From: Mycobacteriales bacterium
GTDB lineage: Bacteria; Actinomycetota; Actinomycetes; Mycobacteriales; SCTD01
Direction of reading: 5' to 3'
Assembly (NCBI GenBank): GCA_030447385.1
Contig: JAUJOY010000001.1
Location: 466,565 to 530,564 of the forward strand
Length of the DNA: 64,000 bases
The first letter of the stretch is position 1. Every line of letters begins with the position of its first letter. Both the position numbers and the translations under genes were made by a program. Below the pieces are notes generated by a model, which made no database searches, had not been told where the DNA came from, and saw only the letters and a program-made list of their open reading frames with translations. This document shows, in pieces, positions 42,250-50,953 of the stretch.

Positions 42250-42579
42250 ATGGACACGACGACACGTAGCCTGGCGGACGTGACATCAGTCCAGATCGAT
42301 GCGTGGGAGGTCCTCGGCCTGGTCGGCGACCCGGTCCGGCGGCGCATCGTGGGGTTGCTGGCCCGCGAGGAGCTGTGCACCTGCCACCTCGTCGCCGAGC
42401 TCGGGCTCAAGCAGCCGCTCGTCTCGCACCACCTCAAGGCGCTGCGTGAAGCCGGCGTGGTGCAGGGCAGTCCGTGTGGCCGGTACACCTACTACCGGCT
42501 GCGCCCGGAGGCTCTCGCCGCGGCGGCCGACCTGCTGCAGGGGCTCGTCCTCGACGAGCCCAGCCGCAGGCCCTGCTGA
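42250..42579 (+). CDS. arsR: ArsR-family regulator of an arsenic-type operon
   Basis: A 109-aa winged-helix protein: VLGLVGDPVRRRIVGLLAREELCTCHLVAEL, with the metalloid-sensing CxC pair (ELCTCHL) of ArsR, then LVSHHLKALREAGVVQGSP and GRYTYYRL. The ATG at 42250 or the GTG at 42280 could be used; a TAGCCT element 7 bp before the GTG suggests a leaderless start at 42280. It should repress arsR-aquaporin-arsC until As(III) binds. The aquaporin ATG overlaps the stop codon. Confidence 0.9.
   Translation: MDTTTRSLADVTSVQIDAWEVLGLVGDPVRRRIVGLLAREELCTCHLVAELGLKQPLVSHHLKALREAGVVQGSPCGRYTYYRLRPEALAAAADLLQGLVLDEPSRRPC
42267..42272 (+). promoter_or_regulatory. Putative -10 (TAGCCT) for a leaderless arsR transcript
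   Basis: TAGCCT ends 7 bp before the GTG at 42280, like the elements of the pur genes. If right, the arsR start is 42280 and the protein has 99 aa. Confidence 0.45.
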
Positions 42580-43319
42580 TGGAGCCGCCGGCACTGCCCG
42601 AGCTCCCTCGCCGCGTCCTGGCCGAGCTGGTCGGCAGCCTCCTGCTGGCCGCCACCGTGGTCGGCTCGGGCATCGCCGCCGCGCGGCGCAGCCCGGCGGA
42701 TCCAGGGCTGCAGCTGCTGGAGAACGCGCTCGTCACGGGCGCCGTCCTGGTGGCGCTGATCCTCGCGCTGGGACCTGTGTCGGCGGCGTTCAACCCGGTC
42801 GTCACCCTCGCCGAGCGCCTGCTCGGTGCGCTCAGCACCGCAGCGGCCGCAGCCCTTCTCGCCGCCCAGGTCGTCGGGTGCTGCCTGGGCGCGGTCCTCG
42901 CCAACCTGATGTTCGGCCTCGAACCGGTCACGCTCTCGACGACCTCCCGGGGCGGAGGCGGCGTGTGGCTCGGTGAGGTCGTCGCGACGTTCGGCCTGCT
43001 GGTGGTGATCTTCGGCGTGGTTCGCTCGGGGCGCGACACCCACCTGGCCTACGCGGTGGGCGGCTTCGTCGCGGCCTACTGGTTCACCAGCTCCACGTCG
43101 TTCGCCAACCCCGCGATCACCATCGGCCGGATGCTGTCGGACACCTTCGCCGGGATCGCCCCGGGCTCGGCGCCCGCCTTCCTCGCGGTGCAGCTGGCCG
43201 GTGGCGGGCTCGGCCTCGGCGCGGTCCTCCTGCTCTATCCGCAGGCCCGCCTCACCGACCCGCTGAACCCCTCCGCAGCGGTCGACCCGGTGCCCGTCCC
43301 GGCAGGAGAACCCGCATGA
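42579..43319 (+). CDS. Aquaporin/glycerol-facilitator family channel (AqpS-like)
   Basis: A 246-aa MIP-family protein with six hydrophobic segments and the two half-helix motifs: the first modified to NPV (AAFNPVVTLAE), the second NPA (FANPAITIGRMLSD). Between arsR and arsC, channels of this type let As(III) leave the cell after arsenate reduction, as described for AqpS in Sinorhizobium. There is no ArsB or Acr3 pump in the operon, so this channel is probably the exit route. Start and stop overlap both neighbours. Confidence 0.88.
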   Translation: MEPPALPELPRRVLAELVGSLLLAATVVGSGIAAARRSPADPGLQLLENALVTGAVLVALILALGPVSAAFNPVVTLAERLLGALSTAAAAALLAAQVVGCCLGAVLANLMFGLEPVTLSTTSRGGGGVWLGEVVATFGLLVVIFGVVRSGRDTHLAYAVGGFVAAYWFTSSTSFANPAITIGRMLSDTFAGIAPGSAPAFLAVQLAGGGLGLGAVLLLYPQARLTDPLNPSAAVDPVPVPAGEPA

Positions 43320-43714
43320 ACCGCCCGGTCGTCCTGTTCGCCTGCATCCACAACAGCGGCCGGTCGGTGGCGGCGAAGGTGCTCACCGAGCATCACGGCG
43401 CCGGGCGGGTCGACGTGCGCAGCGCCGGCAGCGAGCCCGGCTCGGCCGTGAACCCAGCTGTGGCCCAGGTCCTGGCGGAGCGCGGGATGAGCGCGGAGGG
43501 GCACCTGCCGTCCCAGCTCACCCACGACGGCGTGCGGGAGGCGGACGTCGTCGTCACGATGGGTTGCGGTGAGACCTGCCCGGTCTTCCCGGGGACCCGC
43601 TACGAGGACTGGGCGGTGGCCGACCCGAAGGGCCGGCCGGTCGACGTCGTCCGCGGGATCGTCGACGACGTGGAGCAGCGCGTGCTGGTGCTGCTGCGCT
43701 CGCTGCTCGGGTGA
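43316..43714 (+). CDS. arsC: Arsenate reductase of the low-molecular-weight phosphatase type
   Basis: A 132-aa protein starting MNRPVVLFACIHNSGRSVAA. The P-loop CIHNSGRS (CX5RS) holds the nucleophile, MGCGETCPVFPG carries the second Cys pair, and YEDWAVADPKG supplies the acid Asp. It reduces arsenate to arsenite, probably with thioredoxin or mycothiol. The ATG overlaps the aquaporin stop (ATGA). Confidence 0.93.
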   Translation: MNRPVVLFACIHNSGRSVAAKVLTEHHGAGRVDVRSAGSEPGSAVNPAVAQVLAERGMSAEGHLPSQLTHDGVREADVVVTMGCGETCPVFPGTRYEDWAVADPKGRPVDVVRGIVDDVEQRVLVLLRSLLG

Positions 43715-43797
43715 CCCGGACGAGGGCGGCCCGGTGACGAGGCGTCGTCTGGTGTTCAGCGGAGCGCGGCCACGTCGTGACCCGATCCCGGCCATTC

Positions 43798-43819
43798 GTT
43801 CATGCCCTGTTCACCAAGC
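43798..43819 (+). promoter_or_regulatory. PHO-box-like 11-bp direct repeats upstream of pstS
   Basis: GTTCATGCCCT and GTTCACCAAGC are adjacent 11-mers sharing GTTCA, and a third GTTCAGCGGAG lies at 43754. This matches the direct-repeat units bound by PhoP in actinobacteria. A TAGCGT hexamer at 43847-43852 may be the -10. Phosphate starvation would induce pstSCAB. Confidence 0.7.
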
Positions 43820-43894
43820 GCTCGGTTCGGGGTCGCACAGTCTGCCTAGCGTCCTGTCCGACGCCCCCACTTCGCAGACGAAAGAGGATTCCTC

Positions 43895-44848
43895 GTGCTC
43901 TCCCTGACCAATCGCAGCCGCCTTGCCGCGGCTGCTGTCGGCTGCTCGCTCTCGCTCGCCGCGTGTGGCGGCGGCGGCGACGGTGAGGAGGTCTCCGGTG
44001 CCGCCAAGCTGGCGGGGACCATCCAGATCGACGGCTCCAGCACGGTGGCCCCGCTCTCCGAAGCGGCCGCGGAAGGCTTCCAGGAGGAGCACAAGGACGT
44101 CAACGTCGTGGTCGGCACCTCGGGCACCGGCGGAGGCTTCGAGAAGTTCTGCGCCGGCGAGACCGACATCTCCGACGCGTCCCGGCCGATCAAGGACAAG
44201 GAGATCGCGGCCTGCAAGGCCAAGGGCATCACCTACGAGGAGATCACCGTCGCCAACGACGGGCTCGCGGTGGTCGTCAACAAGGACAACCCCATCACCT
44301 GCCTGACCGTCGCCCAGCTCAAGAAGATCTGGGAGCCCGGTTCCACGGTGGCCAACTTCAAGGAGGTCGACCCGTCCTTCCCGGACCTGCCTCTCAAGCT
44401 GTTCGGTCCGGGCACCGACTCCGGCACGTTCGACTACTTCACGGGCGAGATCAACGGCAAGGAGGGCGCGAGCCGTACCGACTACCAGCCCTCGGAGGAT
44501 GACAACGTCATCGTCAAGGGCGTGCAGGGCGTCAAGGGCGGGCTCGGCTACTTCGGCCTGTCCTACGTCGAGGAGAACCCGGACGCCCTCAAGGCCGTCG
44601 CGATCGACGGCGGCAGCGGGTGCGTCAAGCCCAGCACCGAGACGGTGCTGGACGGCACCTACAAGCCGTTGGGCCGCCCGCTGTTCATCTACGCCTCGAC
44701 GAAGACGGTGCAGCGCCCCGAGGGCAAGGCCTTCCTGGAGTACTACGTCGAGAACAGCGACGACATCGCCAAGCAGGCGCTCTACGTCCCGATGTCGGAC
44801 AAGCAGAAGGCCGAGTCGGCGGCGAAGATCACGAAGCTCCAGGGCTGA
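43895..44848 (+). CDS. pstS: Phosphate ABC transporter substrate-binding lipoprotein PstS
   Basis: A 317-aa protein from GTG with a signal peptide and lipobox LAAC (Cys24). The phosphate loops are visible: IQIDGSSTVAPLSEA, GTSGTGGGFEKFCAGETDISDASR, and FGPGTDSGTFDYF. The C-terminal PLGRPLFIYASTKTVQ is typical of the actinobacterial form. It captures phosphate at the membrane surface for PstCAB. A PHO-box-like array lies upstream. Confidence 0.95.
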   Translation: MLSLTNRSRLAAAAVGCSLSLAACGGGGDGEEVSGAAKLAGTIQIDGSSTVAPLSEAAAEGFQEEHKDVNVVVGTSGTGGGFEKFCAGETDISDASRPIKDKEIAACKAKGITYEEITVANDGLAVVVNKDNPITCLTVAQLKKIWEPGSTVANFKEVDPSFPDLPLKLFGPGTDSGTFDYFTGEINGKEGASRTDYQPSEDDNVIVKGVQGVKGGLGYFGLSYVEENPDALKAVAIDGGSGCVKPSTETVLDGTYKPLGRPLFIYASTKTVQRPEGKAFLEYYVENSDDIAKQALYVPMSDKQKAESAAKITKLQG

Positions 44849-44855
44849 CCTGTAC

Positions 44856-44893
44856 GGGCCCGGCCGATCGACCTCTGAGCCGTCGGCCGGCCC
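44856..44893 (+). terminator. Imperfect hairpin between pstS and pstC
   Basis: GGGCCCGGCCGA can pair with TCGGCCGGCCC across a 15-nt loop, with one bulge. Such a structure may reduce readthrough and give more PstS than the membrane subunits. Confidence 0.4.
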
Positions 44894-44964
44894 GCGGGTG
44901 CCCATCCGCCGAAGCGATCGGCAAGACTGGTCGTCTATCCCCCGCTCGAGTCCGGAGCCACCCT

Positions 44965-45924
44965 TTGACGTCCCTCCTCGCCCATCGAGAACCAGGGCCG
45001 AGCACGGCCGAGCTGTCCCGCTCCCTGCGCAAGAGCTCTCCCCGGTGGGGCGAGCGGGCCGTCGAGAGCCTGCTCTTCCTCGCAGCCGTCCTGTCGGTCC
45101 TGACCACGATCGGCATCGTGCTGTCGCTGCTCGACGGCACGCTGGCGTTCTTCCGCGAGATCGGGGTCGGGGAGTTCCTGCTCGGGACGGTGTGGACGCC
45201 GCTGTTCGCCGACGGCTCCTTCGGCGTCCTGCCGATCATGTCGGCGACACTGCTCATCACGGCGATCGCGATGGTGGTGGCCGCTCCGCTCGGGCTCGGC
45301 GCCGCGCTCTACCTGTCCGAGTACGCCGGGACGCGCTCGCGCAAGATCCTCAAACCGGTGCTCGAGGTGCTCGCCGGCATCCCGACCGTCGTCTACGGGT
45401 TCTTCGCGATCAGCTTCGTCACGCCCAGCGTCCTGCGCCCGCTGCTGGGTGAAGGCAGCGTGGGCATCTTCAACGCCCTGTCCGCGGGCCTGGTGATCGG
45501 CGTCCTGATCATCCCGATCATCGCCTCGTTGTCCGAGGACGCGCTGTCGGCTGTGCCGCAGGCCATGCGGGACGGAGCGCTCGCGCTCGGCGCCACACGC
45601 ACCAAGGTGGCCCGCAAGGTCGTTCTGCCGGCCGCGCTGTCCGGGGTCATCGCGTCGTTCGTCCTCGCCCTGTCGCGCGGCATCGGGGAGACGATGGTGG
45701 CGGTCATCGCGGCCGGATCGATCGCCCAGCTGACCCTCGACCCCCGCGAGCCGATGCAGACGATGACCGCGTTCATCGCGCAGGCCGCCTCCGGCGACCA
45801 GCCCACCGGCTCGCTCGGCTACAACACGCTGTTCGCCGTGGGTGCGCTGCTGTTCCTCCTGACCCTGCTCGTCAACGTGGTCAGCATCCGGCTGGTCCGC
45901 CGCTTCCGCGAGGTGTACGAGTGA
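44965..45924 (+). CDS. pstC: Phosphate ABC transporter permease PstC
   Basis: A 319-aa membrane protein, starting at a TTG preceded by GGAG at 7 nt. It has six transmembrane segments, the EAA-type loop [30 protein letters not shown], and [18 protein letters not shown] typical of PstC. With PstA it forms the phosphate channel. The start is uncertain because no in-frame ATG or GTG precedes the first helix nearby. It overlaps pstA by 4 bp. Confidence 0.93.
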   Translation: MTSLLAHREPGPSTAELSRSLRKSSPRWGERAVESLLFLAAVLSVLTTIGIVLSLLDGTLAFFREIGVGEFLLGTVWTPLFADGSFGVLPIMSATLLITAIAMVVAAPLGLGAALYLSEYAGTRSRKILKPVLEVLAGIPTVVYGFFAISFVTPSVLRPLLGEGSVGIFNALSAGLVIGVLIIPIIASLSEDALSAVPQAMRDGALALGATRTKVARKVVLPAALSGVIASFVLALSRGIGETMVAVIAAGSIAQLTLDPREPMQTMTAFIAQAASGDQPTGSLGYNTLFAVGALLFLLTLLVNVVSIRLVRRFREVYE

Positions 45925-46832
45925 CGGCGCAGACCGGACTGCAGCCGGACCTGCGCGGCGCGGACAGGGGCCTGGGGCGGGCTCGCGGCAGCGAGCGCGC
46001 TGCCGGCAGGCTCTTCCAGGGCCTGCTGATGGGGTGCCTGGCCTTCGGCGTTCTGGTGCTGGTCGTGCTGCTCACCGACGTCATCCGGGACGGGCTGCCC
46101 CGCTTCAACCTCGACCTGGTGCGCAACATGCCTTCGGGGCGACCTGCGCGGGCGGGGATCCAGTCCGCGATGATGGGGACCATCTGGGTGATCGTGACGG
46201 TGGCGGTGATCACCCTGCCGCTGGGGGTCGCCGCCGCGGTCTACCTGGAGGAGTACGCCGACAAGACCCGCTGGTACAACCGCGCGATCGAGCTCAACAT
46301 CCAGAACCTCGCCGCCGTCCCCTCGGTCGTCTACGGCATCCTCGGGCTGGCGTTCTTCAACCGGGCGGCGGGGTTCGGCGGCTCGGTGCTCACCATCGCG
46401 CTGACGCTGTCCCTGCTCGTCCTGCCGATCGTGATCATCTCCTGCCGCGAGGCGATCCGGGCCATTCCCACGAGCATCCGGGACGGCTCGCTGGCTCTGG
46501 GGGCCACCCGCCTGCAGACCGTGCGCCGCCAGATCCTGCCCAACGCGATCCCGGGCACGGCGACCGGCTCCATCCTTGCGCTGTCCCGGGCGATCGGCGA
46601 GGCAGCACCCATCCTCATCGCTGCCAGCGGCATCATCTTCCTGACCCGCAACCCGACCGACCTGCTGAGCCAGGCGACGGTCCTGCCGATCCAGATCTTC
46701 AACTACGTCAGCCGCCCGCAGGAGGAGTTCCGTGTGGTGGCTGCGGCGGGAATCATGGTCCTGCTGCTCATCCTGCTGCTGATGAACGCGACCGCGATCC
46801 TCATTCGCAACAAGTACCAGCGCAAGTGGTGA
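45921..46832 (+). CDS. pstA: Phosphate ABC transporter permease PstA
   Basis: A 303-aa membrane protein from a GTG coupled to pstC. It shows [21 protein letters not shown] and [26 protein letters not shown], the EAA loop that contacts PstB, then [16 protein letters not shown] and six helices. It is the standard partner of PstC. Confidence 0.94.
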   Translation: MTAQTGLQPDLRGADRGLGRARGSERAAGRLFQGLLMGCLAFGVLVLVVLLTDVIRDGLPRFNLDLVRNMPSGRPARAGIQSAMMGTIWVIVTVAVITLPLGVAAAVYLEEYADKTRWYNRAIELNIQNLAAVPSVVYGILGLAFFNRAAGFGGSVLTIALTLSLLVLPIVIISCREAIRAIPTSIRDGSLALGATRLQTVRRQILPNAIPGTATGSILALSRAIGEAAPILIAASGIIFLTRNPTDLLSQATVLPIQIFNYVSRPQEEFRVVAAAGIMVLLLILLLMNATAILIRNKYQRKW

Positions 46833-46870
46833 GCCGCCGCCGGAACGAGCCGTCTGGCACAGTCCCGAGC

Positions 46871-47824
46871 ATGACCGACGAGGAAGAGGCGAACGCCTTG
46901 CCCGAGATCACGCCGACAGCCAGCCCTGCGCGCAGCGGGCCGGTCTCGCTGCGCGCAGTCAGCACGGCCGCCCCCGCCGCCGGCCGGACCCACTCCGGCG
47001 AGGCCCCCACTCCCGACGGCCAGTGGCAGGGCAGCGCCACGGTCGGCGACCCGGTGCTGTCGATGAAGGACCTCAACGTCCACTACGGCTCCGCCCTGGC
47101 GGTGCGCGACGTGACCCTCGACATGGCGCGCTTCGAGATCACCGCGCTCATCGGTCCGTCCGGCTGTGGCAAGAGCACCGTCCTTCGCTGCCTGAACCGG
47201 ATGAACGACCTCATCCCCTCGGCGCGTGTCTCCGGCTCGGTCACCTACCACGACCAGGACATCTACGCTCCTGAGGTCGACGCCATCGAGGTCCGTCGCC
47301 GGATCGGCATGGTGTTCCAGAAGCCGAACCCGTTCCCCAAGTCGATCTGGGAGAACATCGCCTTCGGGCCGAAGGTGAACGGCGTGAAGAAGGGACTCGA
47401 CGACATCATCGAGGAGAGCCTCACCCGGGCGGCCCTGTGGGACGAGGTCAAGGACAAGCTCAAGACCAACGCCTACGGCTTGTCGGGCGGGCAGCAGCAG
47501 CGCCTGTGCATCGCCCGCGCGATCGCGACCAGGCCCGAGGTCATCCTCATGGACGAGCCGTGCTCTGCCCTCGACCCCATCGCGACGGCGAAGATCGAGG
47601 ACCTGATGGAGGAGCTGAAGAGGGACTACACGATCGTCATCGTGACCCACAACATGCAGCAGGCGGCGCGGGTGTCGGACCGCACCGCCTTCTTCACCGC
47701 CGAGGCCAATTCGCGGACCGGCCAGCGCACCGGGGTGCTGGTCGAGGTCAACGAGACCAGGAAGCTCTTCAGCAACCCCGATGACTCCCGCACAGAGGGT
47801 TACATCACCGGCCGCTTCGGCTGA
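46871..47824 (+). CDS. pstB: Phosphate ABC transporter ATP-binding protein PstB
   Basis: A 317-aa protein. The ATPase core starts near residue 58 ([20 protein letters not shown]). Motifs are Walker [10 protein letters not shown], signature LSGGQQQRL, Walker B VILMDEP and [11 protein letters not shown]. The 57-residue N-terminal extension is Ala/Pro/Ser-rich and unusual for the family; a later in-frame start was not found closer than Met61 (MKDLNVHYG), which would be the classic start. It powers phosphate uptake. Confidence 0.93.
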   Translation: MTDEEEANALPEITPTASPARSGPVSLRAVSTAAPAAGRTHSGEAPTPDGQWQGSATVGDPVLSMKDLNVHYGSALAVRDVTLDMARFEITALIGPSGCGKSTVLRCLNRMNDLIPSARVSGSVTYHDQDIYAPEVDAIEVRRRIGMVFQKPNPFPKSIWENIAFGPKVNGVKKGLDDIIEESLTRAALWDEVKDKLKTNAYGLSGGQQQRLCIARAIATRPEVILMDEPCSALDPIATAKIEDLMEELKRDYTIVIVTHNMQQAARVSDRTAFFTAEANSRTGQRTGVLVEVNETRKLFSNPDDSRTEGYITGRFG

Positions 47825-47837
47825 TGCCCGCAGGGCC

Positions 47838-48875
47838 TCAGCCCCGGCTGTACATCACGTCCACCGAGTGCCGGGAGAAGCCCAGGCGCTCGTAGAGCCG
47901 CAGCGCCGCGGCGTTGGACTCGTCGACGTAGAGCAGCACGTCGGCCAGGCCCCGCTCCCGAAGGCTGTGCAGCCCGACCAGGGTCAGCGCTGTGCCGAGG
48001 CCACGACCGTGCTCGTCGGGGTCGACGCCGACGATGTAGACCTCCCCGATCGGTGGGTGGTCGTGGTGCTCGGAGTCGGGGTGCTCGTGCGGGTGCTCGT
48101 GCGGGGGGTGCTCATGCTGGGCGTGCTCGTGCGGGACAGCCGAGTCGTGCGTGTGGTCGTGCGCCGGGTGCCCCCCGTGCACCTTCGTCCAGTGGAAGCC
48201 GACCAGGCGGTCGCCGCGCTCGGCGAGGAAGAAGCCGCTCGGGTCGAACCACGGCTCCTTCTCGCGCAGCAGCACCTCGTCGACCCCCCAGCCGCCCTGA
48301 TCGGGGTGGCCGGCGAAGGCGCGGTTGTTGATCCTGGTCCACGCCTGCTCGTCCTGGCCAACGCGAAACGTACGCAGGTGCACCCCCGCCGGCAGCGAGA
48401 CCTCGGGCAGCGGCGCGGCGTCCGGTGCGAGGGGGCGGCGCATCTGCAGCAGCACCCGGCTTCGCCGGAAGCCCATCGAGGCGGCGAGCCGGCCGGCGGT
48501 CGGAAGGTCGCCGTGCGCCCACAGCCGCAGCCGCCCGTCCGGGCTCTGGTCCAGCTGAGCCTGAACGAGGGCCCGGCCAAGGCCCCGGCCGCGGGCGAGC
48601 GGTGCCACCACGACCTCGGCGCTCGAGCCGTCGACCGCGTCGGTGATGTCGAGGTGGCCGTACGCCAGGACCTGGTTCTCCTCGCGGACGAGCAGGTTGC
48701 ACACGTGGGCCTCACCGCCTGCGGGCATGTGCAGCAGGACGTGCTCGGACAGCGGCGCGATGCCGTCGACAGCCGCTGCCTGCTCGATCAGGTCGTGGAC
48801 GGCCTGCACCTCCGCGGGATTCAAGCGGCCGCGCAGCTCCGGAGCCGGGGCGCCGGAGCGGCTGGGGGCGGACAC
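47838..48875 (-). CDS. mshD: Mycothiol synthase MshD with a histidine-rich insertion
   Basis: A 345-aa double-GNAT protein from GTG; TAGCGT lies 7 bp upstream on the minus strand. The first GNAT domain (VVVAPLARGRGLGRAL) is degenerate, and the second (VYIVGVDPDEHGRGLGTALTLVGL) binds acetyl-CoA. It acetylates Cys-GlcN-Ins, the last step of mycothiol synthesis. Between HWTKVHGG and PPIGEVYIVGVD an insertion of about 40 residues holds 15 His with Glu/Asp/Pro (HEHAQHEHPPHEHPHEHPD). In family members I remember this loop is short and not His-rich. It may bind Zn or Ni. Confidence 0.92.
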   Translation of the reverse strand: MSAPSRSGAPAPELRGRLNPAEVQAVHDLIEQAAAVDGIAPLSEHVLLHMPAGGEAHVCNLLVREENQVLAYGHLDITDAVDGSSAEVVVAPLARGRGLGRALVQAQLDQSPDGRLRLWAHGDLPTAGRLAASMGFRRSRVLLQMRRPLAPDAAPLPEVSLPAGVHLRTFRVGQDEQAWTRINNRAFAGHPDQGGWGVDEVLLREKEPWFDPSGFFLAERGDRLVGFHWTKVHGGHPAHDHTHDSAVPHEHAQHEHPPHEHPHEHPDSEHHDHPPIGEVYIVGVDPDEHGRGLGTALTLVGLHSLRERGLADVLLYVDESNAAALRLYERLGFSRHSVDVMYSRG

Positions 48876-48915
48876 CGCACGGACGCTACGCCGTGCACCG
48901 GACGGGGCCCGAGGG

Positions 48916-49524
48916 TCAGCCGGACGGCTGTGGTGCGGGCGGGGCGCTGACCGTGGGGAGTGGGTCGGCGGCGAGCAGGGTGAGGTAGTCCAGCCGGCTC
49001 ACCGGCGCGTCGGTCAGCGAGCCGTCGGCTCGGGGCACCGGCAGGTCGGCGTCGTCGCGCCGGAAGCGCACCCCCGCCGCCCGTTCCGGGGTCAGCGTGG
49101 CGACGATCTGCGCGTAGGCCAGCATCTCCGGGCGTACCTGCTCATCGGTTGCCGACAGCGTGACGACGGCGTTCTCGCCCTGCTGCTCCACGCGCAGGAC
49201 GGTCAGGCTGGACGGGATGAGCGAGCTGGCACCGGCAGCCTTCTCGGCCGCCGTCGGACCGGCGAACAGCAGGTCGAGCAGCGGCTCCACCGACGTGGGC
49301 TGCGGAACCTGCCGGATCACCTGCACGACCTCACCGTTGCGGACGAAGTAGAGGATGACCCGGGCGTTCCCGGCAGGCTCGGGCACCGCGGTCGCTCTCC
49401 CCTGCGCCCCCGCCGGCGCCTGAGCCGGGTCCAGCGCGCGCGGCGCGTCGTCCTGCGGCACGCCGCAGCCGACCAGCAGCACGACCGCCGCCAGCCACAG
49501 CAGGCGCCACCGCGTCCCGCTCAC
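48916..49524 (-). CDS. GerMN-domain lipoprotein (LpqB-like)
   Basis: A 202-aa protein from the GTG of VSGTRWRLLWLAAVVLL with lipobox LVGC. The GerMN domain covers ARVILYFVRNGEVVQVIRQV, LLDLLFAGPTAAEKAAGASSLIP and YAQIVATLTP. It follows the kinase gene in the order regulator - kinase - GerMN lipoprotein, like MtrA-MtrB-LpqB, and may modulate the kinase outside the membrane. A 51-bp tandem duplication gives a second in-frame GTG at 49575, which overlaps the kinase stop by 4 bp and would add 17 residues before the signal peptide. Confidence 0.82.
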   Translation of the reverse strand: MSGTRWRLLWLAAVVLLVGCGVPQDDAPRALDPAQAPAGAQGRATAVPEPAGNARVILYFVRNGEVVQVIRQVPQPTSVEPLLDLLFAGPTAAEKAAGASSLIPSSLTVLRVEQQGENAVVTLSATDEQVRPEMLAYAQIVATLTPERAAGVRFRRDDADLPVPRADGSLTDAPVSRLDYLTLLAADPLPTVSAPPAPQPSG

Positions 49525-49604
49525 GCGGCACCCGGCCGCGTGACCACGAAGCGGGCGCCACCGCGTCCCGCTCACGCGGCACCCGGCAGCGTGACCACGA
49601 AGCG
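49503..49604. repeat. 51-bp in-frame tandem duplication across the kinase/lipoprotein junction
   Basis: Two head-to-tail copies of 51 bp with a single mismatch (CCGGCCGCG against CCGGCAGCG). Each copy contains the kinase C-terminal codons (RFVVTxPGAA-stop) and the lipoprotein start (GTG, VSGTRWR). The copy nearer the lipoprotein is a vestigial kinase tail. Confidence 0.85.
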
Positions 49605-50921
49605 GGCGCCGCCGCCGGGGCGGTCGGTGACGTGGACCGTCCCGCGGTGCGCCTGGACGTGCTGCAGGACCAGCGCGAGGCCGAGGCCGGCCCCCTCGCT
49701 TCCCCCTCGGGCACTGGCCGCCCGCCCTCTCGCGAACCGGTGGAAGATCAGGTCGCGCTCCTCCACCGGGACGCCGCCGCCCACGTCGTCCACCTCCAGC
49801 CGGAGCGCGTCCCCGTCGACGGTCAGCCCGATCCGAGCCACCCCGCCGCCGTGCTTCGCGGCGTTGTCGATCAGGTTGACCAGCAACCGCTCGTAGCGCC
49901 GTGGGTCGATGTCGAGCTCGTGCGGCTCCCCGCTCACCTCCAGCAGACCCGGGGGGAGCTGGCGGGCCTCGACGATGGAGCGGCTCAGGGCTCCCACGTC
50001 GACCGGCCGCCGCTCGGCCTGCTGGTCGCTCTTGGCGAGCTCCAGCAGGTCCGTGACGAGCGACTCGAACCGGGCGACCTCGGCGGCCAGCAGCGCCACG
50101 GCGGCGGCGCTGCGCCCGTCCAGGGCGCCGCGCCGGCGGTCCAGCACGCTGGTCGCGGCGGACAGCGTCTGCAACGGGGAGCGCAGCTCATGGCTGACGT
50201 CTGCGGCGAACCTGCGGTCGGTCTCCGAGCGGACGGAGACCTCGTCCACCATCCGGTTGAACGCCACGGCGAGCCGGTCGAGGTCCGGGTCGCGGTCACG
50301 GGCGACGCGCGCGGTGAAGTCGCCGGAGGCGATGCTCCCGGCGGCGGATGCCACGTCGGCGAGCGGCCGCAGCACCAGCCGGCTGGCCCACCAGCCCACA
50401 GCGGCACCGGCGAGCGTCGTGACGAGCGCGACGAGCGCGAGCACGGTCGCGAGCACGTACAGCGTCCGGCGCAGCTCGGACAGCGCGGTCACCTCGAAGT
50501 AGCCGGCGCCGTCGGCGAGCGGCACCCCGACGACCACCGCGGGCTCGGCCCGCACCCGGACGAGCTGCACCGCCGGTGTGCCGACCTCGACGAGCCGCTG
50601 CAGGCGCGGCGGCACGGCGCTGGTCAGGCCGTCGTCGGCGGTACGCGCGAACCACGTCCCGTCGCGGCGGATCAGCGGACGGCGGGCCTCCCCCGTGTCG
50701 AGGTTGCGCAGCACCTGGGCGAGGTCGGGCTCAGCCCCGCCCAGGCCCTGGTTGATGAGGGCGGCGTCGAAGTAGGCGGCGCGGACGGCCGAGCGCTCGC
50801 GTTCCTCGAGCAGGGAGGTGCGCGTCAGCTCGTACGTCGCCACGGCGAGGGCCATGGACAGGCCGAGCGCGCCGAGCGTGAAGACGCTGGTGACGCGGGC
50901 CCGCAGCCCGAGCGGCCTCAT
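49572..50921 (-). CDS. Two-component sensor histidine kinase
   Basis: A 449-aa protein starting MRPLGLRARVTSVFTLGALG. The first helix (TLGALGLSMALAVATYEL), a periplasmic domain of about 120 aa, and the second helix (VLALVALVTTLAGAAVGWW) are followed by HAMP, the H-box FAADVSHELRSPLQTLSAAT, the N-box NLIDNAAKHGGG, G1 VDDVGGGV and G2 GAGLGLALVLQHVQAHRG. The partner regulator is encoded 33 bp upstream. The gene order suggests an MtrB-like role in envelope or division control, but the sensor domain is not recognised. Confidence 0.92.
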   Translation of the reverse strand: MRPLGLRARVTSVFTLGALGLSMALAVATYELTRTSLLEERERSAVRAAYFDAALINQGLGGAEPDLAQVLRNLDTGEARRPLIRRDGTWFARTADDGLTSAVPPRLQRLVEVGTPAVQLVRVRAEPAVVVGVPLADGAGYFEVTALSELRRTLYVLATVLALVALVTTLAGAAVGWWASRLVLRPLADVASAAGSIASGDFTARVARDRDPDLDRLAVAFNRMVDEVSVRSETDRRFAADVSHELRSPLQTLSAATSVLDRRRGALDGRSAAAVALLAAEVARFESLVTDLLELAKSDQQAERRPVDVGALSRSIVEARQLPPGLLEVSGEPHELDIDPRRYERLLVNLIDNAAKHGGGVARIGLTVDGDALRLEVDDVGGGVPVEERDLIFHRFARGRAASARGGSEGAGLGLALVLQHVQAHRGTVHVTDRPGGGARFVVTLPGAA

Positions 50922-50953
50922 GGGGTGCGCGCTCCCCGTACGGCGTCCATGGG

